A program made the translations under genes and the position numbers. A DNA stretch of 64,000 nucleotides from contig NZ_JAALAA010000001.1 in the NCBI RefSeq assembly GCF_011045035.1, forward strand, positions 62,001-126,000, read 5' to 3'. This DNA comes from Nocardioides turkmenicus. Its GTDB lineage: Bacteria; Actinomycetota; Actinomycetes; Propionibacteriales; Nocardioidaceae. Positions 1 to 7,452 of this stretch are shown one piece after another. The notes beneath the pieces are model-generated. The model did no database searches. It was given only the letters and a program-made list of their open reading frames with translations, and was not told the DNA's origin. How positions within the stretch are numbered: the first letter of the stretch is position 1; the number at the start of each line of letters is the position of its first letter.

Positions 1-203
1 GTGCCGGGCTGGCCAACGACGTCGCCCAGCTCGGTCTCTTCGAGTCCCCGGAGGCCGCCGTCGGCGGTGTGGTCGAGCTGACCCCGTCGGGACGCCTCGG
101 CACCGTCGAGGACATGGCCAATGCGGTCGTCTTCCTGGCCTCCGACCAGGCGGCCTTCGTCAACGGCGTCGGCCTCCCGGTCGACGGTGGAATGGGGATG
201 TGA
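1..203 (+). CDS. SDR-family oxidoreductase, C-terminal end (5' truncated by window)
   Basis: The first complete codon is at base 3 and the frame runs to a TGA at 201-203. The last 66 residues read like the end of a classical short-chain dehydrogenase: a [20 protein letters not shown] helix, then [17 protein letters not shown], the usual substrate-loop and C-terminal strand of FabG-like SDRs. The Rossmann nucleotide-binding part lies outside the window, so cofactor and substrate cannot be judged. The next gene starts only a few bases downstream (ATG at 206), so the two are probably co-transcribed and may act in the same pathway with the acyl-CoA synthetase that follows. Confidence 0.85.
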   Translation, partial: AGLANDVAQLGLFESPEAAVGGVVELTPSGRLGTVEDMANAVVFLASDQAAFVNGVGLPVDGGMGM

Positions 204-205
204 CC

Positions 206-1339
206 ATGAGCGACAACAAGCCCGTCGTCGTCTACGGCGCCTCCGGCTACACCGGCCGGCTGGTCTGCGAATACCTGCGTGAGCTCGGGGTGCCGTTCGT
301 CGCCGCCGGCCGCTCCAAGGACAAGCTCGTCGACTCGATGACCTCCCACGTGCCCGGCATCGAGACGGCCGACTACGAGGTCGCCGAGGTCGAACACACC
401 GTTGAGGCGCTCACCGAGCTGCTCACCGGCGCGCGCGTCGTCCTCAACACCGTCGGCCCGTTCTCGAAGTACGGTCCCGAGGTCGTGGAGGCGGCCCTGG
501 CCGCCGGGGTCCACTACACCGACACCACCGGCGAGCAGGACTGGCTGATCACCTGCGAAGAGACGTACGGCGCCGGTTATGCGGAGAAGGGGCTGCTGCT
601 CGCGCCGGGCATCGCGCAGATGTACACCACCGGGGAGATCGCCGCCGAGATCTGCCTCGAGCAGCCCGGCCTCGACACCCTCGACATCGCGGTCTTCTGG
701 GGTGGCTCCCCCACGATCGCCTCGACCCGCACGATCCTGGTCAACGCCGCCACCTCGAAGGCTCACTACCTGGAGCAGAACGCGTACGTCGAGTTCGACC
801 CGACCGCCGGGCTGGTCCCGCTCGTCGTCCCGGGCCAGCACGAGCTCGCGCTCTCGCTTCCCTGGGGCGGCACCTCGCACCCGGTCTGGTACCGCCGCGA
901 TCCCAAGGTGGCCACCTGCAAGGCCCAAGGCGGCGTCTTCAACGCCGCGCTGATGAACGGGGTCCCGCAGATCGTCGCCGGCGCGCTGGAGGCGACCAAG
1001 GACATGGACGCCGAGCAGCGTGACGAGGCACTGACCGCCACCGCGGCCCAGGTGATGAACCAGATGCCGCCGCGCGAGAACCCGCGGCTCAACAAGTCGC
1101 TCGACTCGGTGCACGCCTCTGGCCCGCTGGGCCGCGCGCACTGTGTCATCCACGGCAACCAGAACTACAAGCAGACCGGGCTGCTGCAGGCGTACGTCGC
1201 CTACTCGCTGCTGCAGCAGCCGCCCCGACGGGTGGGGTTCGCCTCGGGCTGCCAGGCCTTCGGTCACCGCGAACTCCTCGGCCAGCTGCGGGCGTTCGGG
1301 CTGGTCGCGGAGCCGGTCGTGACCCGGCAGCGGGGCTGA
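206..1339 (+). CDS. Saccharopine-dehydrogenase-like NAD(P)-binding oxidoreductase (DUF5938-type)
   Basis: A 377-residue protein opening with a Rossmann dinucleotide motif, VVVYGASGYTGRLV, near residues 7-20. Later there is a conserved-looking NTVGPFSKYGPEVVEA segment and a DTTGEQDW loop, as in the saccharopine dehydrogenase/trans-acting enoyl reductase superfamily; the C-terminal half resembles DUF5938 proteins as I recall them. I chose ATG 206 over the in-frame GTG at 200, which overlaps the preceding stop codon. It sits between an SDR and an acyl-CoA synthetase with gaps of 2 and 9 nt, so the three form one operon. A role in oxidising or reducing a lipid, steroid or terpenoid CoA intermediate is inference; the true substrate is unknown. 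Confidence 0.75.
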   Translation: MSDNKPVVVYGASGYTGRLVCEYLRELGVPFVAAGRSKDKLVDSMTSHVPGIETADYEVAEVEHTVEALTELLTGARVVLNTVGPFSKYGPEVVEAALAAGVHYTDTTGEQDWLITCEETYGAGYAEKGLLLAPGIAQMYTTGEIAAEICLEQPGLDTLDIAVFWGGSPTIASTRTILVNAATSKAHYLEQNAYVEFDPTAGLVPLVVPGQHELALSLPWGGTSHPVWYRRDPKVATCKAQGGVFNAALMNGVPQIVAGALEATKDMDAEQRDEALTATAAQVMNQMPPRENPRLNKSLDSVHASGPLGRAHCVIHGNQNYKQTGLLQAYVAYSLLQQPPRRVGFASGCQAFGHRELLGQLRAFGLVAEPVVTRQRG

Positions 1340-1348
1340 GGGCGCCGG

Positions 1349-2962
1349 ATGCGCCTCGTCGACTACCTGGACAAGGGTGCCTCGCTCGGAGGCGACGCAC
1401 CCTGCCTCGTCTGCGGTGACGACACCTGGACGTACGCCGAGGTCGTCGACCTCTCGGTGCGCGTCGCCGCGGGCCTGCGGGCCCGCGGCGTCGCCCCGGG
1501 AGCGAAGGTCGCCATCCTCTCGGCCAACGATCCGGTCGCCTTCGCCTCCGTCTTCGGGATCAGCCGCGCAGGGGGCGTCTGGTGCCCGATCAACCCGCGC
1601 AGCGAGGCGGCCGAGAACCGAGAGCTCCTCGACCTGTTCGGCTGCTCGGCGCTGATCTTCCAGTCGGCCTTCGCCGGCCTGGTCGACCAGATCCGCGGCG
1701 ACCTTCCTGAGCTGACCACGCTCGTCTGCCTCGACGCGGCCTACGACTGGGCGATCAGCTGGGACGACTTCCTCGGCTCACCCGACGCGTTCGAGCCGGA
1801 CTCGTCCGTCGACGACCTCGCCATGGTCGTGGGCACCGGCGGGACCACCGGGCGACCCAAGGGCGTCATGCTCACCGGCACCAACCTGGAGACGATGTCG
1901 GCGATCACGCTGATGGCCTATCCGTGGCCGGGTGCGCCCGAGCGTCCGACCTATCTCGCTCTCGCGCCGCTCACCCATGCCGCCGGGGTGCTCTGCTTCC
2001 CGGTGCTGTGCCTCGGCGGGAAGATCGTGGTGATGCGTACGCCGGACGTGGGGGCGTTCCTCGAGCACGTCGAGCGCCACCAGGTGACCCACACGTTCCT
2101 GCCGCCGACGCTGATCTACCTCGTGCTGGACCACCCGGCGCTGCCGTCGACGGACCTCAGGTCGCTGCGCTGCTTCTGGTACGGCGCGGCGCCGATGTCG
2201 GCGACGCGCCTGGAAGAGGCGCTGACCCGGATCGGGCCGGTCATGGCGCAGCTGTTCGGGCAGACCGAGGCGCCGATGATGATCGCCACCATGTCCCCCG
2301 CCGACCACTTCCGCGGGGACGGGACGGTCGCGACAGAGCGGCTCTCCTCGGCCGGACGTCCGGCGCCGCTGGTGACCGTCTCGATCATGGGCGAGCGCGG
2401 CGCGCTGCTCGACTCCGGGGAGCGAGGCGAGATCGTCGTACGCAGCTCCCTGGTGATGCGCGGCTACCTCGACAACCCCGAGGCCACCGCCGAGGCGAGC
2501 GCGCACGGCTGGCACCACACCGGCGACATCGGCTTCCTCGACGAGGACGGCTTCCTGCACATCGTCGACCGCGCCAAGGACATGGTGATCACCGGTGGGT
2601 TCAACGTCTACTCGACCGAGGTCGAGCAGGCGCTGATGACCCATCCCGCCATCGCCGACTGCGCCGTGGTCGGGCTGCCCGACGAGAAGTGGGGCGAGCG
2701 CGTCACCGCCGTCGTCCTCCCCCGGCCCGGCGCCGAGGTCGACGTCGCCGACCTCAAGGCGTACGTCAAGGAGCGGATCGGCGCGGTCAAGACTCCGAAG
2801 CAGATCGAGGTCTGGCCGGACCTGCCGAGGTCGAAGGTCGGCAAGGTGCTCAAGACCGAGATCAAGAAAAGCCTTGCCAGTGGTGCCGAGTCGGCGGATC
2901 TGCCCCCGTGCCTCGCGAAGCGAAGCGAGCGAGAGGGGGCTGATGCGCCGACTCGGCCGTAA
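1349..2962 (+). CDS. Acyl-CoA synthetase (AMP-forming, class I adenylate-forming enzyme)
   Basis: A 537-residue ANL-superfamily enzyme expected to activate a carboxylic acid with ATP and join it to coenzyme A. The phosphate-binding loop is GTGGTTGRPKG near residue 160. The hinge region reads WHHTGDIGFLDEDGF, followed by DRAKDMVITGGFNVYSTEVE, and the catalytic lysine of the C-terminal domain is in PRSKVGKVLK near residue 495. Length is normal for long- or medium-chain FadD proteins. The last ~30 residues are odd: they are encoded by a large inverted repeat (2885-2957) and are not part of the conserved fold, so the original stop may have been lost. It is the last gene of the 5' operon and converges on the gene at 2969-3478. 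Chain-length specificity cannot be told. Confidence 0.9.
   Translation: MRLVDYLDKGASLGGDAPCLVCGDDTWTYAEVVDLSVRVAAGLRARGVAPGAKVAILSANDPVAFASVFGISRAGGVWCPINPRSEAAENRELLDLFGCSALIFQSAFAGLVDQIRGDLPELTTLVCLDAAYDWAISWDDFLGSPDAFEPDSSVDDLAMVVGTGGTTGRPKGVMLTGTNLETMSAITLMAYPWPGAPERPTYLALAPLTHAAGVLCFPVLCLGGKIVVMRTPDVGAFLEHVERHQVTHTFLPPTLIYLVLDHPALPSTDLRSLRCFWYGAAPMSATRLEEALTRIGPVMAQLFGQTEAPMMIATMSPADHFRGDGTVATERLSSAGRPAPLVTVSIMGERGALLDSGERGEIVVRSSLVMRGYLDNPEATAEASAHGWHHTGDIGFLDEDGFLHIVDRAKDMVITGGFNVYSTEVEQALMTHPAIADCAVVGLPDEKWGERVTAVVLPRPGAEVDVADLKAYVKERIGAVKTPKQIEVWPDLPRSKVGKVLKTEIKKSLASGAESADLPPCLAKRSEREGADAPTRP
2885..2957. terminator. Large hairpin (REP-like) between convergent genes, inside the acyl-CoA synthetase 3' end
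   Basis: GCCGAGTCGGCG at 2885-2896 is the exact reverse complement of CGCCGACTCGGC at 2946-2957. A second nested pair lies inside (CCCCC and CTCGC against GCGAG and GGGGG), around an AAGCGAAGCGAGCG core. The stem is followed on the minus-gene side by convergent coding sequence, so it can act as a bidirectional terminator. It is unusual in being translated as the C-terminal tail of the upstream protein. Confidence 0.7.
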
Positions 2963-2968
2963 AGTCTT

Positions 2969-3478
2969 TCAGCCCGCCGGAAACGAAGCAGCCTCCGCGG
3001 CGTACGCGACCATCCAGGCCGGCTCGATGGTCGCGTAGACGACGCCCGGTCCCTCCCAGGTCTGTGGGTCGGAGCCGTAGAACTCGGTGAAGTAGGCGTT
3101 GTGCGCCTCGAACTCGGGCCCCTCGGAGACCACGTGCGCCTGCCCGTGGGCGAAGACGCCGAGGCGCTCGCCGTCGACGTGGGTCGCGCTGACCGCCGGG
3201 CGGGCGAGCATGTGCTTGGCCTTGACCGCGGTGGGCGACGTCCCGAACAGCCAGCGGCCGTGCAGGAAGTGGCCGTCGACGCAGCTCGTCCGCGGCTCGC
3301 CGCGGGCGGTCACGGTGGCCAGCACCAACACCTTCATGCCCGTCAGCTCGGTGACGAGCTGACGGGCGTTCAGGCGATGATCGTCGTTCACGATGCCGGT
3401 CAGATGGCCGCTCGCGCGGCCGATCGAGGCGTCCAGGAGGCGTTGCAGGTCGGCGATCTCTTCTTCTGTCTCGTGCAC
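2969..3478 (-). CDS. Pyridoxamine 5'-phosphate oxidase-fold flavin/F420-type protein
   Basis: A 169-residue protein with a split-barrel flavin-binding core: VLVLATVTARGEPRTSCVDG, then HGRWLFGTSPTAVKAKHMLA and RPAVSATHVDGERLGVFAHG. These match PNPOx-like general-stress or F420-dependent reductase proteins; it lacks features that would call true PdxH. The start is GTG at 3478, giving MHETEEEIADLQ; the open frame runs much further upstream, but that part is the shadow of other genes. It lies 50 nt downstream of the thioesterase gene on the same strand and could be the last cistron of the homogentisate operon. A role in tyrosine catabolism is not implied by the fold. Cofactor unresolved. Confidence 0.8.
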   Translation of the reverse strand: MHETEEEIADLQRLLDASIGRASGHLTGIVNDDHRLNARQLVTELTGMKVLVLATVTARGEPRTSCVDGHFLHGRWLFGTSPTAVKAKHMLARPAVSATHVDGERLGVFAHGQAHVVSEGPEFEAHNAYFTEFYGSDPQTWEGPGVVYATIEPAWMVAYAAEAASFPAG

Positions 3479-3528
3479 TCGACGAGTCTCACACCGACGG
3501 TCCGGGCCTCGCTTGACCGTTCTTGCGA

Positions 3529-3918
3529 CTATTCGATCGCGGCGACGATCTCCGGCGGGATGGCGGTCGTGCCCGATCCGTCGGTCGCGACGACGACGTA
3601 GACGACCGACACGGCGCAGGCGACGTCCTCGCCGCGGCGGAACTCGAACTCGAGCGTGAAGCTCTTCGTGCCGACCCGGGAGGTGCGCACCGCCACCTGG
3701 ACCCGGTCGCCGAAGCCGATGCCGGCCTTCCAGTCGAGGTCGGCATGGGCGAGATGGACGTCGACCCCGAGCTCCTGCCAGCGGGGATAGGGCACCCCGC
3801 GGGCGTCGATGTAGTGGTTCATCGCCTCGTCGACGTAGCCGAGGTACCAGCTGTTGAACATCACCCCCTGCATGTCGACCTCGTAGTAGCGGGGCGTGAA
3901 CTCGTAGACCGACGTCAC
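3529..3918 (-). CDS. Acyl-CoA thioesterase, hotdog fold (4HBT/YbgC type)
   Basis: A 129-residue single-domain hotdog protein. The segment RYYEVDMQGVMFNSWYLGYV carries the aspartate, followed by the glycine and asparagine, typical of 4-hydroxybenzoyl-CoA thioesterase/YbgC enzymes; FTLEFEFRRGEDVACAV forms the later strands. The start is GTG at 3918, overlapping the fumarylacetoacetase stop by 4 nt (GTGA), so translation is probably coupled. It belongs to the homogentisate-fumarylacetoacetate operon and may hydrolyse an acyl-CoA formed by neighbouring catabolism or spare CoA; that role is inference. Confidence 0.88.
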   Translation of the reverse strand: MTSVYEFTPRYYEVDMQGVMFNSWYLGYVDEAMNHYIDARGVPYPRWQELGVDVHLAHADLDWKAGIGFGDRVQVAVRTSRVGTKSFTLEFEFRRGEDVACAVSVVYVVVATDGSGTTAIPPEIVAAIE

Positions 3919-5117
3919 GGCCGCTCCCTCGCGGGCAGGATCTGCCCACTGACCTCGCCGAGGGCGATCCGGCCGCCGCCCGCGGCGGGGGCGGTGGCAG
4001 TGATGGTGACCTCGTCGCCGTCCTCCAGGAACGTACGCACCGAGCCGTCGTCCAGCTTGAACGGTTCGGCTCCCGACCAGCTGAGCTCGAGGAACGACCC
4101 GCGCTGGCCCGGCTCCGGGCCGCTGATCGTGCCGCTGGCGAACAGGTCGCCGACGCGCAGGGACGCGCCGTTGGCGGTCATGTGCGCGAGCATCTGCGGG
4201 GCGGTCCAGTACATCGCGGCGTACGGCGGCTCGGCGACCAGCGTGCCGTTGAGCCGCACCTCGAGGGCGAGGTCGAGACCCCAGGGGTCGAGCGCGGAGT
4301 CGTCCAGATAGCCGGTCAGCGGAACGTCTCGTTCCGGAGGGCTCACCCGGGCCGCGTCGAGCGCCGCGAGCGGGAGGACCCACGGCGAGATCGAGGTGGC
4401 GAAGGACTTGCCGAGGAACGGGCCCAGCGGGACGTACTCCCACGCCTGGATGTCGCGCGCCGACCAGTCGTTGAGCAGCGTGATCCCGAAGATGTGGTCG
4501 GCGGCCTCGGTGAGCGGCACCGGGGTGCCCTGCTCGGAGCCGACGCCGACCACGAACCCGAGCTCGGCCTCGATGTCGAGCCGGATCGAGGGACCGTCCA
4601 CGATCCCGTCAGGGGTCTTGCGCAGCCCCGTCGGCCGGACGATGTCCGTGCCGGAGACGACGACGGTGCCGGAGCGCCCGTGGTAGCCGATCGGAAGATG
4701 CTTCCAGTTGGGCGTCAGCGGCTCGGAGTCGGGACGGAACATCTTCCCGACGTTGGAGGCGTGGTGCTCGGAGGCGTAGAAGTCGACGTAGTCGGCGACC
4801 GTGAACGGCAGCAGCAGGTCGGCCTCCTCCAGCGGCACCAGGTGTGGGCGCACCTCGGCCTCGCAGGTCGGGTCGCTGAGCAGCCGGGTCACCTCCGCCC
4901 GCACCTGCGCCCACGCCTCCGGGCCCGCCGCGAGCAGGCCGTCGAGCCCGCCCGCGCACACCGCGGCGAGATCCTCTGCCGACGCGGCGACGTCGAGCAC
5001 GAGGTCACCGATCCGCACCCCGAGTCGCGGGGTGGGATTCGCGGTGGTGCGGAAGGTGGCGTACGGAAGCGCCTCGAGGCCGAACTGACTGTCCTTGATG
5101 TCCAGCCACGACGTCAC
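3915..5117 (-). CDS. fahA: Fumarylacetoacetase
   Basis: Hydrolyses 4-fumarylacetoacetate to fumarate and acetoacetate, the last step of tyrosine and phenylalanine breakdown. The 400 residues match the family's usual ~400-420. An N-terminal SH3-like domain (DLVLDVAASAEDL) is followed by the metal-binding FAH domain: LDIEAELGFVVGVGSE gives two of the acidic ligands, then LLNDWSARDIQAWEYVPLGP and SGTISGPEPGQRGSFLELSW. Its ATG at 5117 overlaps the homogentisate dioxygenase stop by 4 nt (ATGA) and its own stop overlaps the thioesterase start by 4 nt, so the three genes are one tightly coupled operon. There is no maleylacetoacetate isomerase gene nearby; high-GC Gram-positives often use a mycothiol-dependent isomerase encoded elsewhere. 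Confidence 0.95.
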   Translation of the reverse strand: MTSWLDIKDSQFGLEALPYATFRTTANPTPRLGVRIGDLVLDVAASAEDLAAVCAGGLDGLLAAGPEAWAQVRAEVTRLLSDPTCEAEVRPHLVPLEEADLLLPFTVADYVDFYASEHHASNVGKMFRPDSEPLTPNWKHLPIGYHGRSGTVVVSGTDIVRPTGLRKTPDGIVDGPSIRLDIEAELGFVVGVGSEQGTPVPLTEAADHIFGITLLNDWSARDIQAWEYVPLGPFLGKSFATSISPWVLPLAALDAARVSPPERDVPLTGYLDDSALDPWGLDLALEVRLNGTLVAEPPYAAMYWTAPQMLAHMTANGASLRVGDLFASGTISGPEPGQRGSFLELSWSGAEPFKLDDGSVRTFLEDGDEVTITATAPAAGGGRIALGEVSGQILPARERP

Positions 5118-6319
5118 TGGCGGCCCCCTGCCCAGGTCCAGGCGTACTTGCCGTCGTCGACCGCGGCGCCGGCCTCGCCGACCTCGAGCGGCCGGAAGGT
5201 GTCGACCATGACCGCGAGCTCGTCGAAGAACTCGGCACCCAGGCTGCGCTCCATCGCGCCCGGCTGCGGACCGTGGGCGTGGCCGCCGGGGTGGAGGGTG
5301 ATCGAGCCGATGCCGATCCCAGAGCCCTTGCGAGCCTCGTAGTCGCCGCCGACGTAGAACATGACCTCGTCGGAGTCGACGTTGGAGTGGTAGTAGGGCA
5401 CCGGCACCGCGAGCTCGTGGTAGTCGACCTTGCGCGGCACGAAGTTGCAGATGACGAAGTTGTTGCCCTCGAAGACCTGGTGGGCGGGCGGCGGCTGGTG
5501 GACCTTGCCGGTGATCGGCATGTAGTCGGCGATGTTGAAGACGTACGGGTAGAGGCAGCCGTCCCAGCCGACGACGTCGAACGGGTGATGTGGGGTGACG
5601 TGGATCGAGCCGGCGATACCGCCGGCGCCCGGGCCGCGGTGCTTGATGTAGACCTCGACGCCATCGGCGTCGACGTCGACCATCTGCGGGTCGGTCGGGA
5701 GCCGGAGGTCGCGCTCACAGTAGGGGGCGTGCTCGAGGAACTGGCCGAACCGGGAGAGGTAGCGCTTCGGCGGGGCGATGTGGGAGTTCGCCTCGATCGC
5801 GTAGACCCGCAGCGGTGCGTCGCCGACCGGCACCCAGCGGTGAGTGGTGGCGCGTGGGATCACCACGTAGTCGCCCTCCCCCACCATCAGGTCACCGAAA
5901 ACCGTCTCGACGACTCCGGTCCCGGACTCGACGTAGACACACTCGTCACCGATCGCGTTGCGGTAGAGCGGCGAGGTCTCCCCCGCCACCGCGTAGTGGA
6001 GCCGTACGTCGCCGTTGCCGAGGACCAGCCGGCGGCCGGTGACCGCGTCGTGGCTCTTCCACTCCTCACCTGGGAAGAGATCGTGGAGCCCGAGGTGCAT
6101 CGGGCGGAGCGGGTGGTTGGGGGTCGTGCCGTGGTCGGGCAGCTCCCAGATGCGTACGTCCTTCACCGCCGAGGGGATGTGGCGGTGGTAGAGCAGGGAG
6201 GAGTCCGAGGAGAACCCTTCCTCGCCCATGAGCTCTTCGTAGTAGAGATTCCCTTCTCCGTCGCGGTGTTGGGTGTGCCGCTTGGGCGGGATGTGCCCGC
6301 GCTGTTGGTAATGCGCCAT
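5114..6319 (-). CDS. hmgA: Homogentisate 1,2-dioxygenase
   Basis: Opens the ring of homogentisate with Fe(II) and O2 to give maleylacetoacetate. The 401-residue protein begins MAHYQQRGHIPPKRHTQH; ATG 6319 was preferred to an in-frame start 30 nt upstream because it gives the normal family N-terminus. The C-terminal cupin carries the probable iron ligands: the His and Glu of YHSNVDSDEVMFYVGG and a His in LHPGGHAHGP. HPFDVVGWDGCLYPY is a further hallmark of the family. First gene of the minus-strand operon hmgA-fahA-thioesterase; the promoter should lie in 6320-6425, shared divergently with the gene at 6426. The enzyme that makes homogentisate is encoded 19 kb away (25317-26522). Confidence 0.96.
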   Translation of the reverse strand: MAHYQQRGHIPPKRHTQHRDGEGNLYYEELMGEEGFSSDSSLLYHRHIPSAVKDVRIWELPDHGTTPNHPLRPMHLGLHDLFPGEEWKSHDAVTGRRLVLGNGDVRLHYAVAGETSPLYRNAIGDECVYVESGTGVVETVFGDLMVGEGDYVVIPRATTHRWVPVGDAPLRVYAIEANSHIAPPKRYLSRFGQFLEHAPYCERDLRLPTDPQMVDVDADGVEVYIKHRGPGAGGIAGSIHVTPHHPFDVVGWDGCLYPYVFNIADYMPITGKVHQPPPAHQVFEGNNFVICNFVPRKVDYHELAVPVPYYHSNVDSDEVMFYVGGDYEARKGSGIGIGSITLHPGGHAHGPQPGAMERSLGAEFFDELAVMVDTFRPLEVGEAGAAVDDGKYAWTWAGGRQ

Positions 6320-6425
6320 ACCCCGGATCGTACGTGACCTGAGCCACACGGATCACGGGGGCCGAACGTCCTGACTTTGCTCTGGGTACCTCCCGGGGCA
6401 TGCCTTGCTCCCCTAGTCTCCTGGG

Positions 6426-6821
6426 ATGCCCTTCGAGACCCCCGAGACCCTCTTCGTGGCACATGCGACGGGTCGTCTCCTGCACGTCCGGGCCTGTCCC
6501 CAGCTCCTCGGCCTCGACGCCCCGGTCATGGCCTCTCCGGGGCAGATCGAGTCGTTGGGCATGTGCATCTGGTGCGCCAAGGAGCTCTCCGAGGAGGGCC
6601 GGAAGTACTTCGACTCCGTCGAGCAGGCCGTACGCAGCCTCGACCCTTCTGGTGATGCTGTTCGTCCTACTGAGGAGGCTCTCGGTGGTGTCGACTATGA
6701 GCTCGTCTGGGTCCCGCCGAGCTACTCCTACATCGCCGTCGGGTTCAAGGAGCGCGCTGTTGCCTGGATCGGGCGGGGATGTGTCCTGCATGCGGATGGG
6801 CGGCTCATCGACTTCGGCTGA
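6426..6821 (+). CDS. Conserved hypothetical protein with His/Cys cluster
   Basis: A 131-residue soluble protein I do not recognise by name. Near the N-terminus HVRACPQLLG is followed about 25 residues later by MCIWCAKEL, giving a Cys-X(n)-Cys-X2-Cys pattern with a nearby His that could hold a zinc or simply be structural; similar HxxxC...CxxC small proteins are widespread in Actinobacteria. The C-terminal half (YELVWVPPSYSYIAVGFKER) looks like beta-strands. No signal peptide or membrane segment. Divergent from hmgA across ~106 nt. Function unknown. Confidence 0.7.
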   Translation: MPFETPETLFVAHATGRLLHVRACPQLLGLDAPVMASPGQIESLGMCIWCAKELSEEGRKYFDSVEQAVRSLDPSGDAVRPTEEALGGVDYELVWVPPSYSYIAVGFKERAVAWIGRGCVLHADGRLIDFG

Positions 6822-6882
6822 GGTCTGCAAAGAACAGTCGCTTACGCGAGATTCACCAGGAGACAGGCGCTATCCTCGACAC

Positions 6883-7452
6883 ATGGCCGCGCTGCCCGAC
6901 TGGATGCACCCTCCTCGTGAGGAGGGTTGGTACTCCGAAGACCTCGACATGCTCGTCGAGGCGCCGCGTCATACCGAACTCATCGATGGAGTCCTGGTCT
7001 TCAACATGTCACCGCAGCGTCGCTGGCACAGTCGGCTCGTCACGGCCTTGACCAACGCGCTGACAGCGCAAGCACCCGACGGGTTCGAGGTGGATCGGGA
7101 GCTGACGGTGGTGCTCGACCGCCGCAACCGGCCGGAGCCGGACGTGCTGGTGAGCACGACCCGGATCTCCGACCAGGCCTCGTACTACGACGCCGACTCG
7201 GTGGTGCTGGTGGTCGAGGTGGTCTCGCCGGAGTCGGCTCACCGCGACCGGTCGGTGAAGCCGCAGAAGTACGCCGAGGCGGGCATCTCCAACTACTGGC
7301 GTATCGAGAACGAGGACGGCGCGCCCGCGATCCATGTCTACGAGCGCGACGACCTCACCAACGCCTACGTGGCGACCGGGATCTTCCGCGACCGGCTCGA
7401 CGTGCCGGTGCCGTTCCCGGTCAAGATCGACCTCACCGATCTGCTCCGCTGA
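6883..7452 (+). CDS. Uma2-family putative PD-(D/E)XK endonuclease (DUF820)
   Basis: A 189-residue protein starting at ATG 6883 (MAALPDWMHPPREEGW). It shows the Uma2/DUF820 plan: an early acidic strand with HTELIDGVLVF, then PEPDVLV, then VVEVVSPESAHRDRSVKPQK ending in the catalytic-type lysine, and YAEAGISNYWRIE. That family has a restriction-endonuclease-like fold of unknown biological role, frequent in Actinobacteria and cyanobacteria. It overlaps the 3' end of the convergent choline transporter gene by 20 nt. No toxin or antitoxin partner is seen next to it. Confidence 0.88.
   Translation: MAALPDWMHPPREEGWYSEDLDMLVEAPRHTELIDGVLVFNMSPQRRWHSRLVTALTNALTAQAPDGFEVDRELTVVLDRRNRPEPDVLVSTTRISDQASYYDADSVVLVVEVVSPESAHRDRSVKPQKYAEAGISNYWRIENEDGAPAIHVYERDDLTNAYVATGIFRDRLDVPVPFPVKIDLTDLLR

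Noticed and set aside
4182..5342. 386-residue open frame antisense to fumarylacetoacetase
   Set aside because: No recognisable domain; shadow of a gene with strong family evidence.
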